DNA of 64,000 bases from Rhodospirillales bacterium. GTDB lineage: Bacteria > Pseudomonadota > Alphaproteobacteria > TMED109. Both the position numbers and the translations under genes were made by a program. Below the pieces are notes generated by a model that did no database searches, was not told the origin of the DNA, and saw nothing but the letters and a program-made list of their open reading frames with translations. The stretch lies in the NCBI GenBank assembly GCA_028824295.1, contig JAPPED010000022.1, positions 47,405 to 111,404 of the forward strand. Reading direction: 5' to 3'. Below, piece after piece: positions 43,883 to 53,005 of this stretch; the first letter of the stretch is position 1, and each line of letters starts with the position of its first letter.

Positions 43883-45100
43883 GTGCACAGCACCCTCGAA
43901 GGCGTTCGCGTCCTGGACTTCACGCAGGTCCTGGCCGGCCCGTACTGCACGCAACAGCTGGCGCTGCTTGGCGCCGACGTCATCAAGGTGGAGAACCGTG
44001 TGGTCGGCGACCAGGCGCGCCAGACACTCCCTGCGACCGATCCGGACCTGGAGGATCTGGGTGCTTCGCCGTTGTTCCTGGCCGTGAACACGGGGAAGCG
44101 TTCGCTAACCCTCGACTTGAAGCACGAGCGTGCGGGGGAAGTCGTTCGCCGTCTGGCTGCCAGCTCGGACGTGCTCGTCGAAAACTTCAAGGCCGGCACC
44201 ATGGACCGCTTGGGCTTTGGCTATGGCGCCATGAGCGCGATAAACCCGCGGCTGATCTACTGCGCGATTTCCGGCTACGGTCAAACCGGTCCACGCGCGT
44301 CCGCTGCCGCGTACGATGCCGCGATCCAGGCGGCGTCCGGAATGATGTCCGTGACCGGCACGCCGGAGACGGGACCGGTCAAGACGGGTCATTGGACGAT
44401 CGACATGACGACTGCGACGCAGGCCTGTTTCGCGATTTCCGCCTCGCTGTTTTGTCGAGAACGGACGGGTCACGGCGACTTTCTCGACCTCTCCATGCTG
44501 GACACTGCAGCCGGCGTCATGGCGCCAAATCTCACGATGTATTCGGTGAACGGAACCGTCCCGAACCTGTCAGGCAACCGGTCGCAGACCGGCAACCCGG
44601 TCGCAGACGTGTACCCGGCCAGCGACGGACTCGTCATGATCGCCGCGGCCACCCAGAACCAGTTTCTGTCACTGGCGTCGCTGCTCGGCCGCGAGGAACT
44701 GACGACCGACCCTCGCTTCGTGACGCTGTCAGACCGAATCGCGAATGCTGACGAACTCCGGGTCATTCTGAGCGATGCGTTCTCCCGAGAAAGCGCCGCA
44801 ATCTGGGAAGACCGTCTGGCGGAAGCCGGCATTCCGGCCGCACGCGTGTCGACGATCCCGCAGGTTTGGCAAGAGAATCCCCAACTGACCCATCGGGGCG
44901 TCTTCCAGACCGTTCCACGCCAAGACGGCGCCGGGGAAGGTCACTGGCCATACGTTGACCTGGCCTTTCACAGCATGCGGAAAGTCGGGCGGACACCTCA
45001 TCCGGCCCCTCTGCTAGGCGAACACACCGAAGAGATTCTCGGCGAAGCCGGGTTCTCGCCGACCGAAATTGGCGAGTTTCAATCACAGAACGTCGTGTAA
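43883..45100 (+). CDS. Family-III CoA transferase (CaiB/Frc type)
   Basis: A 405-residue CoA transferase that moves CoA between carboxylic acids. The N-terminus LEGVRVLDFTQVLAGPYCTQQLALLGADVIKVE is diagnostic. The catalytic Asp is probably in LDLSMLDTAAGVMAP, and SGYGQTGP and NPVADVYPASDGLVMIAA follow the family pattern. The frame extends far upstream, but the GTG at 43883 has GGAG five bases before it and begins the conserved domain. The acid substrate is unknown. Confidence 0.92.
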   Translation: MHSTLEGVRVLDFTQVLAGPYCTQQLALLGADVIKVENRVVGDQARQTLPATDPDLEDLGASPLFLAVNTGKRSLTLDLKHERAGEVVRRLAASSDVLVENFKAGTMDRLGFGYGAMSAINPRLIYCAISGYGQTGPRASAAAYDAAIQAASGMMSVTGTPETGPVKTGHWTIDMTTATQACFAISASLFCRERTGHGDFLDLSMLDTAAGVMAPNLTMYSVNGTVPNLSGNRSQTGNPVADVYPASDGLVMIAAATQNQFLSLASLLGREELTTDPRFVTLSDRIANADELRVILSDAFSRESAAIWEDRLAEAGIPAARVSTIPQVWQENPQLTHRGVFQTVPRQDGAGEGHWPYVDLAFHSMRKVGRTPHPAPLLGEHTEEILGEAGFSPTEIGEFQSQNVV

Positions 45101-45231
45101 CCCACCCGAACCGCCCACCGTGGAGAACGTGTCAGGTGGAACGTTCGCTCCAGCCACACATCCTGGGTGCCGTCCGCATCCGCCCTGATCGCGTGCCGCC
45201 GACCTGCAGTTCGGGCAGCACGTTCACCCTG

Positions 45232-45289
45232 GCCCAGTGACATTTGGGAATGCGCCCCATCCGCTCTAGACTGGGTGCCGCCACTGGGC
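45232..45289 (+). repeat. 8-base inverted repeat before the SoxYZ-like gene
   Basis: GCCCAGTG (45232-45239) and CACTGGGC (45282-45289) are perfect inverted arms 42 bases apart. The second arm touches the GGGAG ribosome site of the next gene. If formed in RNA, this hairpin could occlude translation. Confidence 0.35.
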
Positions 45290-45302
45290 ATGGGAGAATT
45301 TG

Positions 45303-46076
45303 ATGCGTTCAACGATGCTGATTGCCGTCGCGGCGTTGCTGATCACGGCCGCCAACGCGCGCGGCGTGGATCCTGCCGGGTCCGAGCTCTGGGAAGACCT
45401 CAGCGGCGCCTACCTCGGCGAGGACGCCAACGTGACGTTCAACGATTCCATTCGCCTCATGATGGCCGACCGGGTCGAGAGTGCGCATGAAGTGCCGATC
45501 ATGGTCAAGGTACCGCACGATTTGCGTGACATGCAGGAACTCGTGCTGCTGGTGGATCGCAACCCCATTCAGCAGGTTGCGCGGATCACGCCGCACCGTC
45601 GAATCGAGTCCGTCGGGATGAACATCCGGTTGGAAGAATCGACGCCCGTCCGAGCCGCCATCCTGGACCCATCGGGAATCTGGCACGTCGCCACCAAATC
45701 GGTGCTGGTCATGAGCGCGGGCGGATGCTCTTCTCCGCCACCGGACGGCGCGGTGGTCGCGGCAGTCGGTGACGTCAATATCAAGCAGTTCGAACGGCAC
45801 GGTGGAGCCAGCAGGCTCAAGGTTCGGATCCATCACCCGATGGACACCGGCTTCGTCGTTCTGGAGGATGGCGATGTCGTCCCGCCCTACTACGTCGAGA
45901 AGGTCCGAATTGAGGATGAGCGGGGCATGATCGCGGACATGCTGACCTGGGCGGCAATGTCGCGGGACCCTGTCATAACCATTGATCTTCCGACCGAGGG
46001 TCAGTCCGTGCGGGTCTCGGGCAGTGACTCTGAAGGCTTGTCGTTTGAAGGACTCGAGAACGCCCCTCTCATGTAG
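45303..46076 (+). CDS. SoxYZ-like carrier protein associated with quinoprotein dehydrogenases
   Basis: A 257-residue exported protein that looks like a fusion of SoxY and SoxZ, the thiosulfate-oxidation carriers. A signal peptide is followed by a SoxY-like part (FNDSIRLMMADRVESAHEVPIMVKV) with the carrier cysteine at C142 in SAGGCSSPP. A SoxZ-like part (KVRIHHPMDTG, VPPYYVEKVRIEDERG) follows. The canonical SoxY swinging arm is C-terminal GGCGG; here the cysteine is internal and the motif altered. Fusions of this kind are known near PQQ-dependent alcohol dehydrogenases. The metallohydrolase gene downstream overlaps it. Confidence 0.82.
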   Translation: MRSTMLIAVAALLITAANARGVDPAGSELWEDLSGAYLGEDANVTFNDSIRLMMADRVESAHEVPIMVKVPHDLRDMQELVLLVDRNPIQQVARITPHRRIESVGMNIRLEESTPVRAAILDPSGIWHVATKSVLVMSAGGCSSPPPDGAVVAAVGDVNIKQFERHGGASRLKVRIHHPMDTGFVVLEDGDVVPPYYVEKVRIEDERGMIADMLTWAAMSRDPVITIDLPTEGQSVRVSGSDSEGLSFEGLENAPLM

Positions 46077-47046
46077 TCGTCGTGCAGCCGGGCTCGCCCG
46101 GGCTGCCGCCTGCCTGATCCTTTTCACCACGGCCGCGTGGGACGCCGTCGGCGCGTCCTACGGCCTGCGGCCGCAACCGGTCGCGCCGGGCGTCTACGTG
46201 TTCCCCGGGTCGCAGGACGCCCTTACGCCCGACAATGGCGCCAACATTGCGAACACCGGTTTCATCGTGGGATCGCGAGAGGTCCTGGCGATTGAAGCTG
46301 GCCCCACCCGCCGATATGGCAGGGAGATGTTGGCCGCCATCCGGTCTGTCACGGACCTGCCGATCCGCTACGCGGTGATTACCCACCGGCATCCCGATCA
46401 CTCCTTCGGCCTCGGCGCATTCCGCGAGGCCGGCATCGACGTCCTTATGCATCCCGCTGAAGCCGAAGGCCTCGCCAACGAGGGACCGGCGCTTCTGGAA
46501 CTCATGACCGCACTTGTGGGCGATGCCTGGACCCAGGGAACCACCATCGAGGCGCCGTCGGAAATGCTGACGGAGGATCGCCATGTGGACCTGGGTGACC
46601 GGCCGGTGGATATCCTTGTGCTGGAGGGTGGGCACAGTTCGGGTGACCTCGTTGTCCACGACCGGATATCCGGGGTTGCGTTCTTCGGCGATCTGCTGTT
46701 CGTCGGGAGGGCCGCCACCGTGCCGCACGCCGACATTGGCGCTTGGCTCATGCACCTTGACCGGCTTGAATCGCTGCCCTGGACGAAAGGTGTGCCGGGG
46801 CACGGCCCCATCCTTGAGGACCCGGCCGGATTCGCTGACACGCGCGACTGGATCCGCTTTCTGCGCAGCCGGATCCTCGAGGCCGTACTGACTGGCGAGA
46901 GTCCGGCTGAAGTCCTTGATCCTGGTGTCCCGGAACCGTTCGCCGGAATGGTGGAAGCCGGGCCGACGTTCGGGCGGGCTGTGCTTCAGCTGTACAGGCG
47001 GTACGAGGCCATGGACCCGGCAGAACTCGACGCCCTGGCCCAATAG
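46045..47046 (+). CDS. Metallo-beta-lactamase-fold hydrolase (quinoprotein relay, SoxH-like)
   Basis: An exported zinc hydrolase of about 333 residues. After a signal peptide (ARAAACLILFTTAAWDAVGA) comes a metallo-beta-lactamase fold. Zinc motifs are THRHPDHSFG (HxHxDH), EGGHSSGD, FFGDLLFVGR and VPGHGP. Proteins like this pair with SoxYZ-like carriers near PQQ dehydrogenases. The start is uncertain: a TTG at 46045 with GAAGG upstream is used here, and a GTG at 46024 is an alternative. Either start lies inside the upstream gene, so the two are probably coupled. Confidence 0.82.
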   Translation: MKDSRTPLSCSRRAAGLARAAACLILFTTAAWDAVGASYGLRPQPVAPGVYVFPGSQDALTPDNGANIANTGFIVGSREVLAIEAGPTRRYGREMLAAIRSVTDLPIRYAVITHRHPDHSFGLGAFREAGIDVLMHPAEAEGLANEGPALLELMTALVGDAWTQGTTIEAPSEMLTEDRHVDLGDRPVDILVLEGGHSSGDLVVHDRISGVAFFGDLLFVGRAATVPHADIGAWLMHLDRLESLPWTKGVPGHGPILEDPAGFADTRDWIRFLRSRILEAVLTGESPAEVLDPGVPEPFAGMVEAGPTFGRAVLQLYRRYEAMDPAELDALAQ

Positions 47047-48217
47047 CGATCCCGGCCGGTCCGAACCGGCGCCCCGCATGCGCCGCGGTCGGGCTGGCCT
47101 GCCCTCGACTGGGGACTGACCTCCACAGCAAGATACCCTGGACTTCAGGACCAGATTTCGCGATGCGCTTTCGATGGCAGCGGACATTGGCGTCCGCATG
47201 CAGGGACGCCGCGGCGAACCTCACCACTCACCGATACCGCGGGCATTGCCGTACGGGTCCTCGTGTTACCGACTTGGATGCAACTGCCAACGTGCCCCTG
47301 CGGACTTTCCGTGGTGCCGGAAGGTTCTGGCTACCGGCGCATCTGCTCGGCCGGCGCGGCGTCCCTGGGGCGCGTTGGGATGTTCTCACTCTCGGTGATC
47401 CAGCGCCTGGGAAATTTGGGCCGCCGGAGCACATCGATCGACATTCGGCCTGACATTCTGGGACGGCGCCTGACCGTGCGCTTCGCGGTCTCGATCTGAT
47501 TGGCCAAGTCGGGGGCTGCCGGTCGGATCAGCGTGGCCAGCGTCCAGACCGCTCCGATGCCCATGAGTACTGCAGGGTCGCTTGCGCAACGGAATACGAG
47601 TCTCCGCGCGCCGCCATTCCTAGAGCCGGTCCTTGTCGCCCTGCGGCCTCGGTCAGGTAGACCCGAATGCTTGGAGATGTCTGAGTGAGTAAGCATGTTC
47701 GGGTTCCTGTTTCTATCGCCGAACTAGGGACAGAAAGGGGGCTTGGCAAACCACGAGGGCGAACCTCGGCCATGGACTGAGAATGCGAAGAACTTAGAAG
47801 GCTGCTGCAAGCTGCACGCGAATTCTGACCGGACGATGCCCGGAAATGCGTACGCTAGTCGGATCGAGAGAATCGACCTGTCCCCGAGGTCGGAAGCAGC
47901 CAGCCAGGTGGTTCCTCTGCAAATGGAAACCTCGTGAATCCCTGAGATCACGAGACGACGAGAAGAAGCTGACGAAATCGCCGAAACTAGAGGCATTCGG
48001 TGTGGGACCGGCCGAGCACCTCGATTTGGCAACACCGACCTTCGCCCCGGACGAACGCGAGCCACAGCAATCGGGATGATGCCTCGTTGCGTCTGCGGTA
48101 ACGTCGCTTGGCTTGACGCCGAGCCCCCGTCAACACACGCAGACGGGAGCCCAGAGTGGGGCAAACCGCAAAAACTTATGTGGTATCGAACACGACCTGC
48201 ACAGGAACACAGATGGC
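47047..48217. other. Gene-poor interval
   Basis: About 1.2 kb with no clearly recognisable gene. Local composition is more even than in the flanking genes. The only candidate is a 121-codon minus-strand frame listed separately. No transposase, integrase or phage signature was seen. Confidence 0.4.
47331..47696 (-). CDS. Hypothetical small protein, doubtful
   Basis: A 121-codon frame starting ATG at 47696 with AGGA eight bases upstream. It contains one possible hydrophobic segment (DPAVLMGIGAVWTLATLI) among Arg/Pro-rich sequence. No family is recognised. It is reported because nothing else explains this stretch, but it may be noncoding. Confidence 0.2.
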   Translation of the reverse strand: MLTHSDISKHSGLPDRGRRATRTGSRNGGARRLVFRCASDPAVLMGIGAVWTLATLIRPAAPDLANQIETAKRTVRRRPRMSGRMSIDVLRRPKFPRRWITESENIPTRPRDAAPAEQMRR

Positions 48218-48269
48218 TGTGAGTGCAACCAATGTTTGAGAATATTCTCAAACATTGGTTGCACTCACA
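48218..48269. repeat. Perfect 52-bp palindrome
   Basis: Two exactly complementary 26-base arms meet with no spacer; the centre is AATATT at 48241-48246. The left arm begins TGTGAGTGCAACCAATG and the right arm ends CATTGGTTGCACTCACA. It lies seven bases beyond the CCA end of the tRNA-Ala gene. As RNA it would form a very long hairpin that could terminate the tRNA transcript, though no T-run follows. It may also be a binding or recombination site, or an assembly artefact. Confidence 0.9.
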
Positions 48270-48276
48270 ATGGCCT

Positions 48277-48352
<76 letters not shown>

Positions 48353-48542
48353 TCCGACGGCACTGTCTGGCACGTGACCGGAAAGGTGTCAAATGCCGGC
48401 TTGCCGCCGCCCTGCATCCTTCCCGGGCCCGAAGATGTAAATCACGTATGAAAGCGTTTCTACGTGGTATATCCACGACCTTGGGCTGCACCGATTTCGC
48501 GTGGCCCGCAATCGCTGCCCTGGCCATGCTTCGGAGTCCTGG

Positions 48543-49751
48543 ATGTCGGACGTGAACAAGATCGTGCTCGCCTACTCGGGCGGCCTCGACACCTCGGTGA
48601 TCCTGCGCTGGCTGCAGCAGACCTACCAGTGCGAGGTGGTCGCCTTCTCAGCCGACCTCGGCTACGAGAGCGTGGAGCGGGCCCGCGCCAAGGCTGAGCA
48701 GATGGGAGTTCGCGACATCCGCATCGAGGACCTCCGGGAAACCTTCGTCCGCGACTACGTCTTCCCAATGTTCCGAGCCAATGCGCTCTACGAGGGCACC
48801 TACCTTCTCGGAACGTCGATCGCTCGCCCGCTGATCGCACGCAGGCAGGTCGAGATCGCCGCCGAAACCGGCGCAGATGCGGTGGCGCATGGCGCGACAG
48901 GAAAGGGTAACGACCAGGTCCGCTTTGAATTGAGCTATTACGCGCTCAACCCCGACATACAGGTGATCGCCCCCTGGCGCTCCTGGGAACTGCAGTCCCG
49001 GACCGACCTGCTCACCTATGCCGAAGCGCACCAAATCCCGATCGAGAACGTGAGCGCGGGCGAACCGCCTTATTCAACCGATTCCAACCTTCTCCACACC
49101 TCCTACGAAGGAAAGGCGCTGGAGGATCCCTGGCGCGAACCCGACGAGGCAATGTTCCAGCGAACGGCTGCGCCGGAAGCCGGACCTGACACGCCTCAGT
49201 ACGTGGAAATCGATTTCGTGGAGGGAGATCCCGTCGCGATCGACGGGACACGCCTGTCCCCTGCCCGACTGCTTGAACGGCTCAACGAACTCGGGGGTGC
49301 CCACGGGATCGGCCGGCTCGACCTCGTGGAGAATCGTTTTGTCGGCATGAAGTCCCGGGGCGTCTACGAAACGCCCGGCGGCACCTTGCTCCAGACCGCT
49401 CACCGGGCCGTCGAATCACTCACGCTGGACGGGCCCGCCATGCGTACGCGCGACGAAATCATGCCGCGCTACGCTTCGCTTGTGTACAACGGTTTCTGGT
49501 TCGCGCCCGAGCGCGAGATGCTCCAGGCCCTGATCGACGAATCGCAACGCAACGTTACCGGGACGACCCGCCTCAAGCTCTACCGGGGATCTGCACGGGT
49601 CGTCGGACGTCGTTCGCCGAGAAGCCTCTACAGCGAGAGCATTGCCACCTTCGAGGCGGATTCGGTGTACGATCAGAAAGATGCCGAAGGCTTCATCCGC
49701 CTCAATGCGCTCCGCCTGCGGCAGCGCCGTCGGGTGGAGGGCGACCGCTAA
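48543..49751 (+). CDS. argG: Argininosuccinate synthase
   Basis: A 402-residue enzyme that joins citrulline and aspartate using ATP, the penultimate arginine step. The N-type ATP pyrophosphatase loop is [46 protein letters not shown] and the C-terminal [11 protein letters not shown] fit the family. The ATG at 48543 is chosen for the standard N-terminus; the frame is open 42 bases further. It ends overlapping yggT by four bases on the opposite strand. Arginine made here could feed the nearby polyamine genes by way of ornithine. Confidence 0.97.
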   Translation: MSDVNKIVLAYSGGLDTSVILRWLQQTYQCEVVAFSADLGYESVERARAKAEQMGVRDIRIEDLRETFVRDYVFPMFRANALYEGTYLLGTSIARPLIARRQVEIAAETGADAVAHGATGKGNDQVRFELSYYALNPDIQVIAPWRSWELQSRTDLLTYAEAHQIPIENVSAGEPPYSTDSNLLHTSYEGKALEDPWREPDEAMFQRTAAPEAGPDTPQYVEIDFVEGDPVAIDGTRLSPARLLERLNELGGAHGIGRLDLVENRFVGMKSRGVYETPGGTLLQTAHRAVESLTLDGPAMRTRDEIMPRYASLVYNGFWFAPEREMLQALIDESQRNVTGTTRLKLYRGSARVVGRRSPRSLYSESIATFEADSVYDQKDAEGFIRLNALRLRQRRRVEGDR

Positions 49752-50029
49752 CCCATCGTGAGTTCGACGAGCAGGCTCCGAACGAACCAAACCGCCAGGA
49801 TGAGAACGACCGGCGAGATATCGATGGTGCCGGTGTCCGGCAGAATTCGGCGAATGGGGCGCAGCATCGGTTCGGTAAGCCGGCCGAGTGCCTGGTGCAC
49901 GCCGAAGACGAACCGGTTCCGGAAGTTGATCACGTCAAACGCGATCAGCCAGCTCAACACCGCCTGAATCACCACGATCCAGATGACCAGATTCAGAATC
50001 TTGTCGATCAGCAAGATAAGGCTGTTCAT
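49748..50029 (-). CDS. YggT-family membrane protein
   Basis: A 93-residue protein with two hydrophobic helices ([25 protein letters not shown] and [19 protein letters not shown]), joined by the conserved loop [24 protein letters not shown]. YggT proteins are small inner-membrane factors linked to cell shape or division and osmotic tolerance; their mechanism is unclear. It converges on argG with a four-base overlap. Confidence 0.88.
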   Translation of the reverse strand: MNSLILLIDKILNLVIWIVVIQAVLSWLIAFDVINFRNRFVFGVHQALGRLTEPMLRPIRRILPDTGTIDISPVVLILAVWFVRSLLVELTMG

Positions 50030-50127
50030 GAGAGCCCGTGCGCAACCCTTGGTACATTCGGGCCGTCAGTATATCGGCGGGACTCGGGTCGAGGACCCGA
50101 GCATGACTCACCGGTGCTGACTCGGCG

Positions 50128-50979
50128 ATGACGCGCGAATTCGCGGAGACCCTTCACGCGGGGTATGCGCAGATATTTGCGGTTTCACGCGTGCTGGCCG
50201 ATGAACAGAGCGCCTTCCAACGTATTCAACTGTTTGAGAACCCGGCATTCGGCCGGGTACTCGCGCTCGACGGAATCGTCCAGATCACCGAGCGCGACGA
50301 GCACACGTACTCAGAGATGATGGTGCATCCGCCCGTATACGAACATGGCGGAGTCGAGCGCGTGATGATCGCCGGCGGTGGCGACGGCGCAGTCGCAGAA
50401 GAGGTGCTCAAACACCCGTCGGTCCGAACCGTGGATCTGGTGGACATTGACCGGCGGGTGGTTGAACTCGCCCGCGAATTCCTGGGTGCCGTGCACGGAA
50501 AGGCGTTCGAGGATTCTCGCCTCCGGGTGCACTTCGACGACGCCGGCCATTTCCTGGAGCGGCACCAGGGTACCTACGACCTGATCATTGCCGACCGCCC
50601 CGATCCGGTGGGAGCAGCGGAAAGCCTGTTTGCAGAATCGTTCTATCAGCGCGTGGCGGTGGCGCTCCGGGGCGCCGGCATCGCCGTCTTTCAGAGCGGC
50701 GTCCCGTTCTTTCAGGAAGACGAGCTCCGAGACGTCTGCCGCAAGATGCGTTCCGTTTGGGGCGAGGTGTCCACGTATCTCGCCGTTACCCCGACGTATA
50801 CCGGCGGCCTGATGGCCATCACCCGGGGCTCCCCGAGACCGGTCACCCAACCCATTCTCGATGCCGCGCTCGAGCGAGCTCGACGGGATCTTCTCGAGAC
50901 CCAAACCTATACGCCCGACGTGCACCGAGCCGCGTACGCGCTCCCCGCCTGGATCCGCGCGATCACTGACGCCCCCTAG
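50128..50979 (+). CDS. speE: Spermidine synthase
   Basis: A 283-residue aminopropyltransferase that makes spermidine from putrescine and decarboxylated SAM. The donor-binding loop is MIAGGGDGAVAEEVLKHP, followed by VDLVDIDRRVVELARE. The catalytic region is IIADRPDPVGAAESLF, where this family usually has D-S-(T/S)-D-P; here D-R-P-D-P replaces it. It overlaps ornithine decarboxylase by four bases tail-to-tail. The three polyamine genes are therefore adjacent but not one operon. Confidence 0.92.
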   Translation: MTREFAETLHAGYAQIFAVSRVLADEQSAFQRIQLFENPAFGRVLALDGIVQITERDEHTYSEMMVHPPVYEHGGVERVMIAGGGDGAVAEEVLKHPSVRTVDLVDIDRRVVELAREFLGAVHGKAFEDSRLRVHFDDAGHFLERHQGTYDLIIADRPDPVGAAESLFAESFYQRVAVALRGAGIAVFQSGVPFFQEDELRDVCRKMRSVWGEVSTYLAVTPTYTGGLMAITRGSPRPVTQPILDAALERARRDLLETQTYTPDVHRAAYALPAWIRAITDAP

Positions 50980-52124
50980 CCCGCGTGCCGCCCCGGGCCG
51001 ATGAACAGGCTGTGCGGAGCCGGACACCCATTGAACCGCGATGCGTAGACAGTGGTGTAGGCGCCCGCGCACCGGATCCTTATCCGATCTCCGGCCGCGA
51101 GCCCGAGCGGCAACTGATAGTCGGCGGCTTCGTAGAGGATGTCGGCGCTGTCGCAGGTCGGCCCGGCAATAACAACCGGTCCGCACGGTTCGTCCGGGCC
51201 GCAGGCTTCGATGGGGTATCTGATCGCATCGCCCTCGGTCTCCGCCAGCCCACCGAAGCGCCCGATGTCGAGAAAGACCCAGCGGTGCCTGTCAGCAGGC
51301 GACTTCCGGGTCACGAGAACGACTTCGGACTCGATGACGCCAGCGGCCGCAACCAGATAACGCCCGGGCTCAATGGCAAGGGCAGGCACGGCGTCTCCGA
51401 AGTGCCGGGCCAACGCGTTCCGGATTGTCCCGGCGCACGCTTCCAGACTCGGGATTCCGTCGTGGTACTGAACCGGCAGGCCACCACCGAAGTTCAGCGA
51501 TTCGACGGGTAGGCCGGCAGCGGCCATTCCCTCCGCCGTCCGTGCAGCGACTGCAGCGGCTCGGTTCCAACTCTCGAGATCCGTCTGCTGAGAGCCAACA
51601 TGAAAAGAGAGTCCGGTCGGTCGAAGACCCAGCGCGACCGCTCGACGCATTAGGTCGACGGCGCTCTCTGAAGAGCATCCGAACTTTCGGTCCAGCGGCC
51701 ATGCGGCCCCCGAGTTGTCCACCGCCAGCCTGACCACGAGGGAAGATCCCGGCGCGTGCTTCGCGATCTTCTGCAGTTCCGGCAGCGAATCGCATGCAAA
51801 GCTGCGGATGCCATGACGCCATGACCAGGCAATGTCTGCGGCCTTCTTGACCGTATTGCCGTAGGCCAGTCGCTCCGGCAGCACGCCGAGACGCAGACAC
51901 AGTCGAATTTCCGACCGGCTCGTGACGTCGAAGGAAGCGCCCAGCGACCGAAGGCAACTGACAATTTCCGGTGCCGGATTGGCCTTTACCGAGTAGTGAA
52001 CGCGCACTCCGGGGAACCTGTTCGTAACGCGGCGGTACGCAGCCGCCACTTCGCCCAGGTCAATGACGAGGCAAGGGGTCCGACGGCGGCGGGCATCAAG
52101 GAACCGCTCCGCTGCCGCGCTCAC
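50976..52124 (-). CDS. Ornithine decarboxylase (alanine-racemase-fold, PLP)
   Basis: A 382-residue PLP decarboxylase that makes putrescine from ornithine. The PLP lysine is in VHYSVKANPAP (about residue 48). HVGSQQ and LNFGGGLP bind the phosphate, and the active-site Cys is in GPTCDSADILYE, the motif distinguishing ornithine from diaminopimelate decarboxylases. GAYTTVYASRFNG closes the site. It overlaps speD by four bases (ATGA), so speD and this gene are coupled. Bifunctional lysine activity, common in alphaproteobacteria, is possible. Confidence 0.92.
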   Translation of the reverse strand: MSAAAERFLDARRRRTPCLVIDLGEVAAAYRRVTNRFPGVRVHYSVKANPAPEIVSCLRSLGASFDVTSRSEIRLCLRLGVLPERLAYGNTVKKAADIAWSWRHGIRSFACDSLPELQKIAKHAPGSSLVVRLAVDNSGAAWPLDRKFGCSSESAVDLMRRAVALGLRPTGLSFHVGSQQTDLESWNRAAAVAARTAEGMAAAGLPVESLNFGGGLPVQYHDGIPSLEACAGTIRNALARHFGDAVPALAIEPGRYLVAAAGVIESEVVLVTRKSPADRHRWVFLDIGRFGGLAETEGDAIRYPIEACGPDEPCGPVVIAGPTCDSADILYEAADYQLPLGLAAGDRIRIRCAGAYTTVYASRFNGCPAPHSLFIGPGRHAG

Positions 52125-52531
52125 GCCGATTTGCCGGCGGCCGGGTAGGTTCCGCGGCGGAGCACCTGAACCTGCTTGCTGGTCGGACGAAAATGTCGCT
52201 CCAGCTCGTGCAACGCAGCGCTCGCGTTAGTGCCTCCGCAAAGAAACGCGTCGAACGCCACGTATCCGCGTTCCGGCCAAGTGTGAACGCTCATATGCGA
52301 TTCAGCCAACACGGCAACACCCGACACACCCTGCTCATCGCCGAAAGGATGAAGGTAAAGGTGGAGGATCGTGGCGCCAGCCGCGTGAGCGGCCTTTCGC
52401 ATCGCGGTACCGATCGCCTCGACGTCGTCCAGCGCCGAAGCACCCCAAAAGTCGGCAATCAGGTGGAGCCCCGCGTACGTGGCGCCGGCCTCGGTAACGA
52501 ACTTGTCTGCCCCAACCGTGCGGTCGGCCAT
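52121..52531 (-). CDS. speD: S-adenosylmethionine decarboxylase proenzyme
   Basis: A 136-residue proenzyme that makes the aminopropyl donor for spermidine. The self-cleavage site is the Glu-Ser bond in LAESHMSVHTWPERGYVAFD; cleavage turns Ser into the pyruvoyl cofactor. Length and motif match the short bacterial SpeH-type class. The ATG at 52531 is preferred on length, though one 39 bases upstream is possible. It is coupled to the ornithine decarboxylase gene. Confidence 0.95.
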   Translation of the reverse strand: MADRTVGADKFVTEAGATYAGLHLIADFWGASALDDVEAIGTAMRKAAHAAGATILHLYLHPFGDEQGVSGVAVLAESHMSVHTWPERGYVAFDAFLCGGTNASAALHELERHFRPTSKQVQVLRRGTYPAAGKSA

Positions 52532-52792
52532 GGCAACAGGAGTACCGCAACCGGTCGGACTGCGAAGCATTGCTGGTTTCTCGCGCTGGGGCCGGAAGGC
52601 CGGGCCAGGCCCCCAACCGTCAAGGCACGTCGGCAGTGATTGCGGAACCTAGACGTTCGCAGTAGTGCGACGCAACTCCGGGAATGGCTGGGCCACTGCA
52701 TTGGCAACCGGCCTGCCCTTCCGTCTGAACCAGCGGGCTGCCGGCACGACGGCCTCGTGTATCAGCGCGCTGGATGCCAGCGCTCCTCCTGG

Positions 52793-53005
52793 TCAGGAAG
52801 CGCCCCTGCCATCGTCAGAAGTTGACGTGCGTCGACGCGCGTCCGCCCAGGCTTGAAGGTCCTCTCGTAGGTAGCGAATCCGCCCGCCGAAGCGGTGAAA
52901 CGCCGGGCCTTCGCCCGACGCCCGATATCGGTCCAGCGTTCGCACAGACAACCCGAGCCAATCTGCCGCCTGGCGCGGCGTGAGGTACCTGGGCATATCG
53001 TTCAT
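52793..53005 (-). CDS. Small helix-turn-helix DNA-binding protein (excisionase-type HTH)
   Basis: A 70-residue protein that is almost entirely one MerR/excisionase-type winged helix-turn-helix: YLTPRQAADWLGLSVRTLDRYR, then GEGPAFHRFGGRIRYLREDLQAW. A strong ribosome site (TAGGAGGAG) sits six bases before the ATG, so it is very likely translated. Such proteins act as excisionases, plasmid regulators or small repressors. No integrase or toxin gene adjoins it. An AT-rich patch begins about 200 bases upstream. Confidence 0.82.
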   Translation of the reverse strand: MNDMPRYLTPRQAADWLGLSVRTLDRYRASGEGPAFHRFGGRIRYLREDLQAWADARRRTSTSDDGRGAS

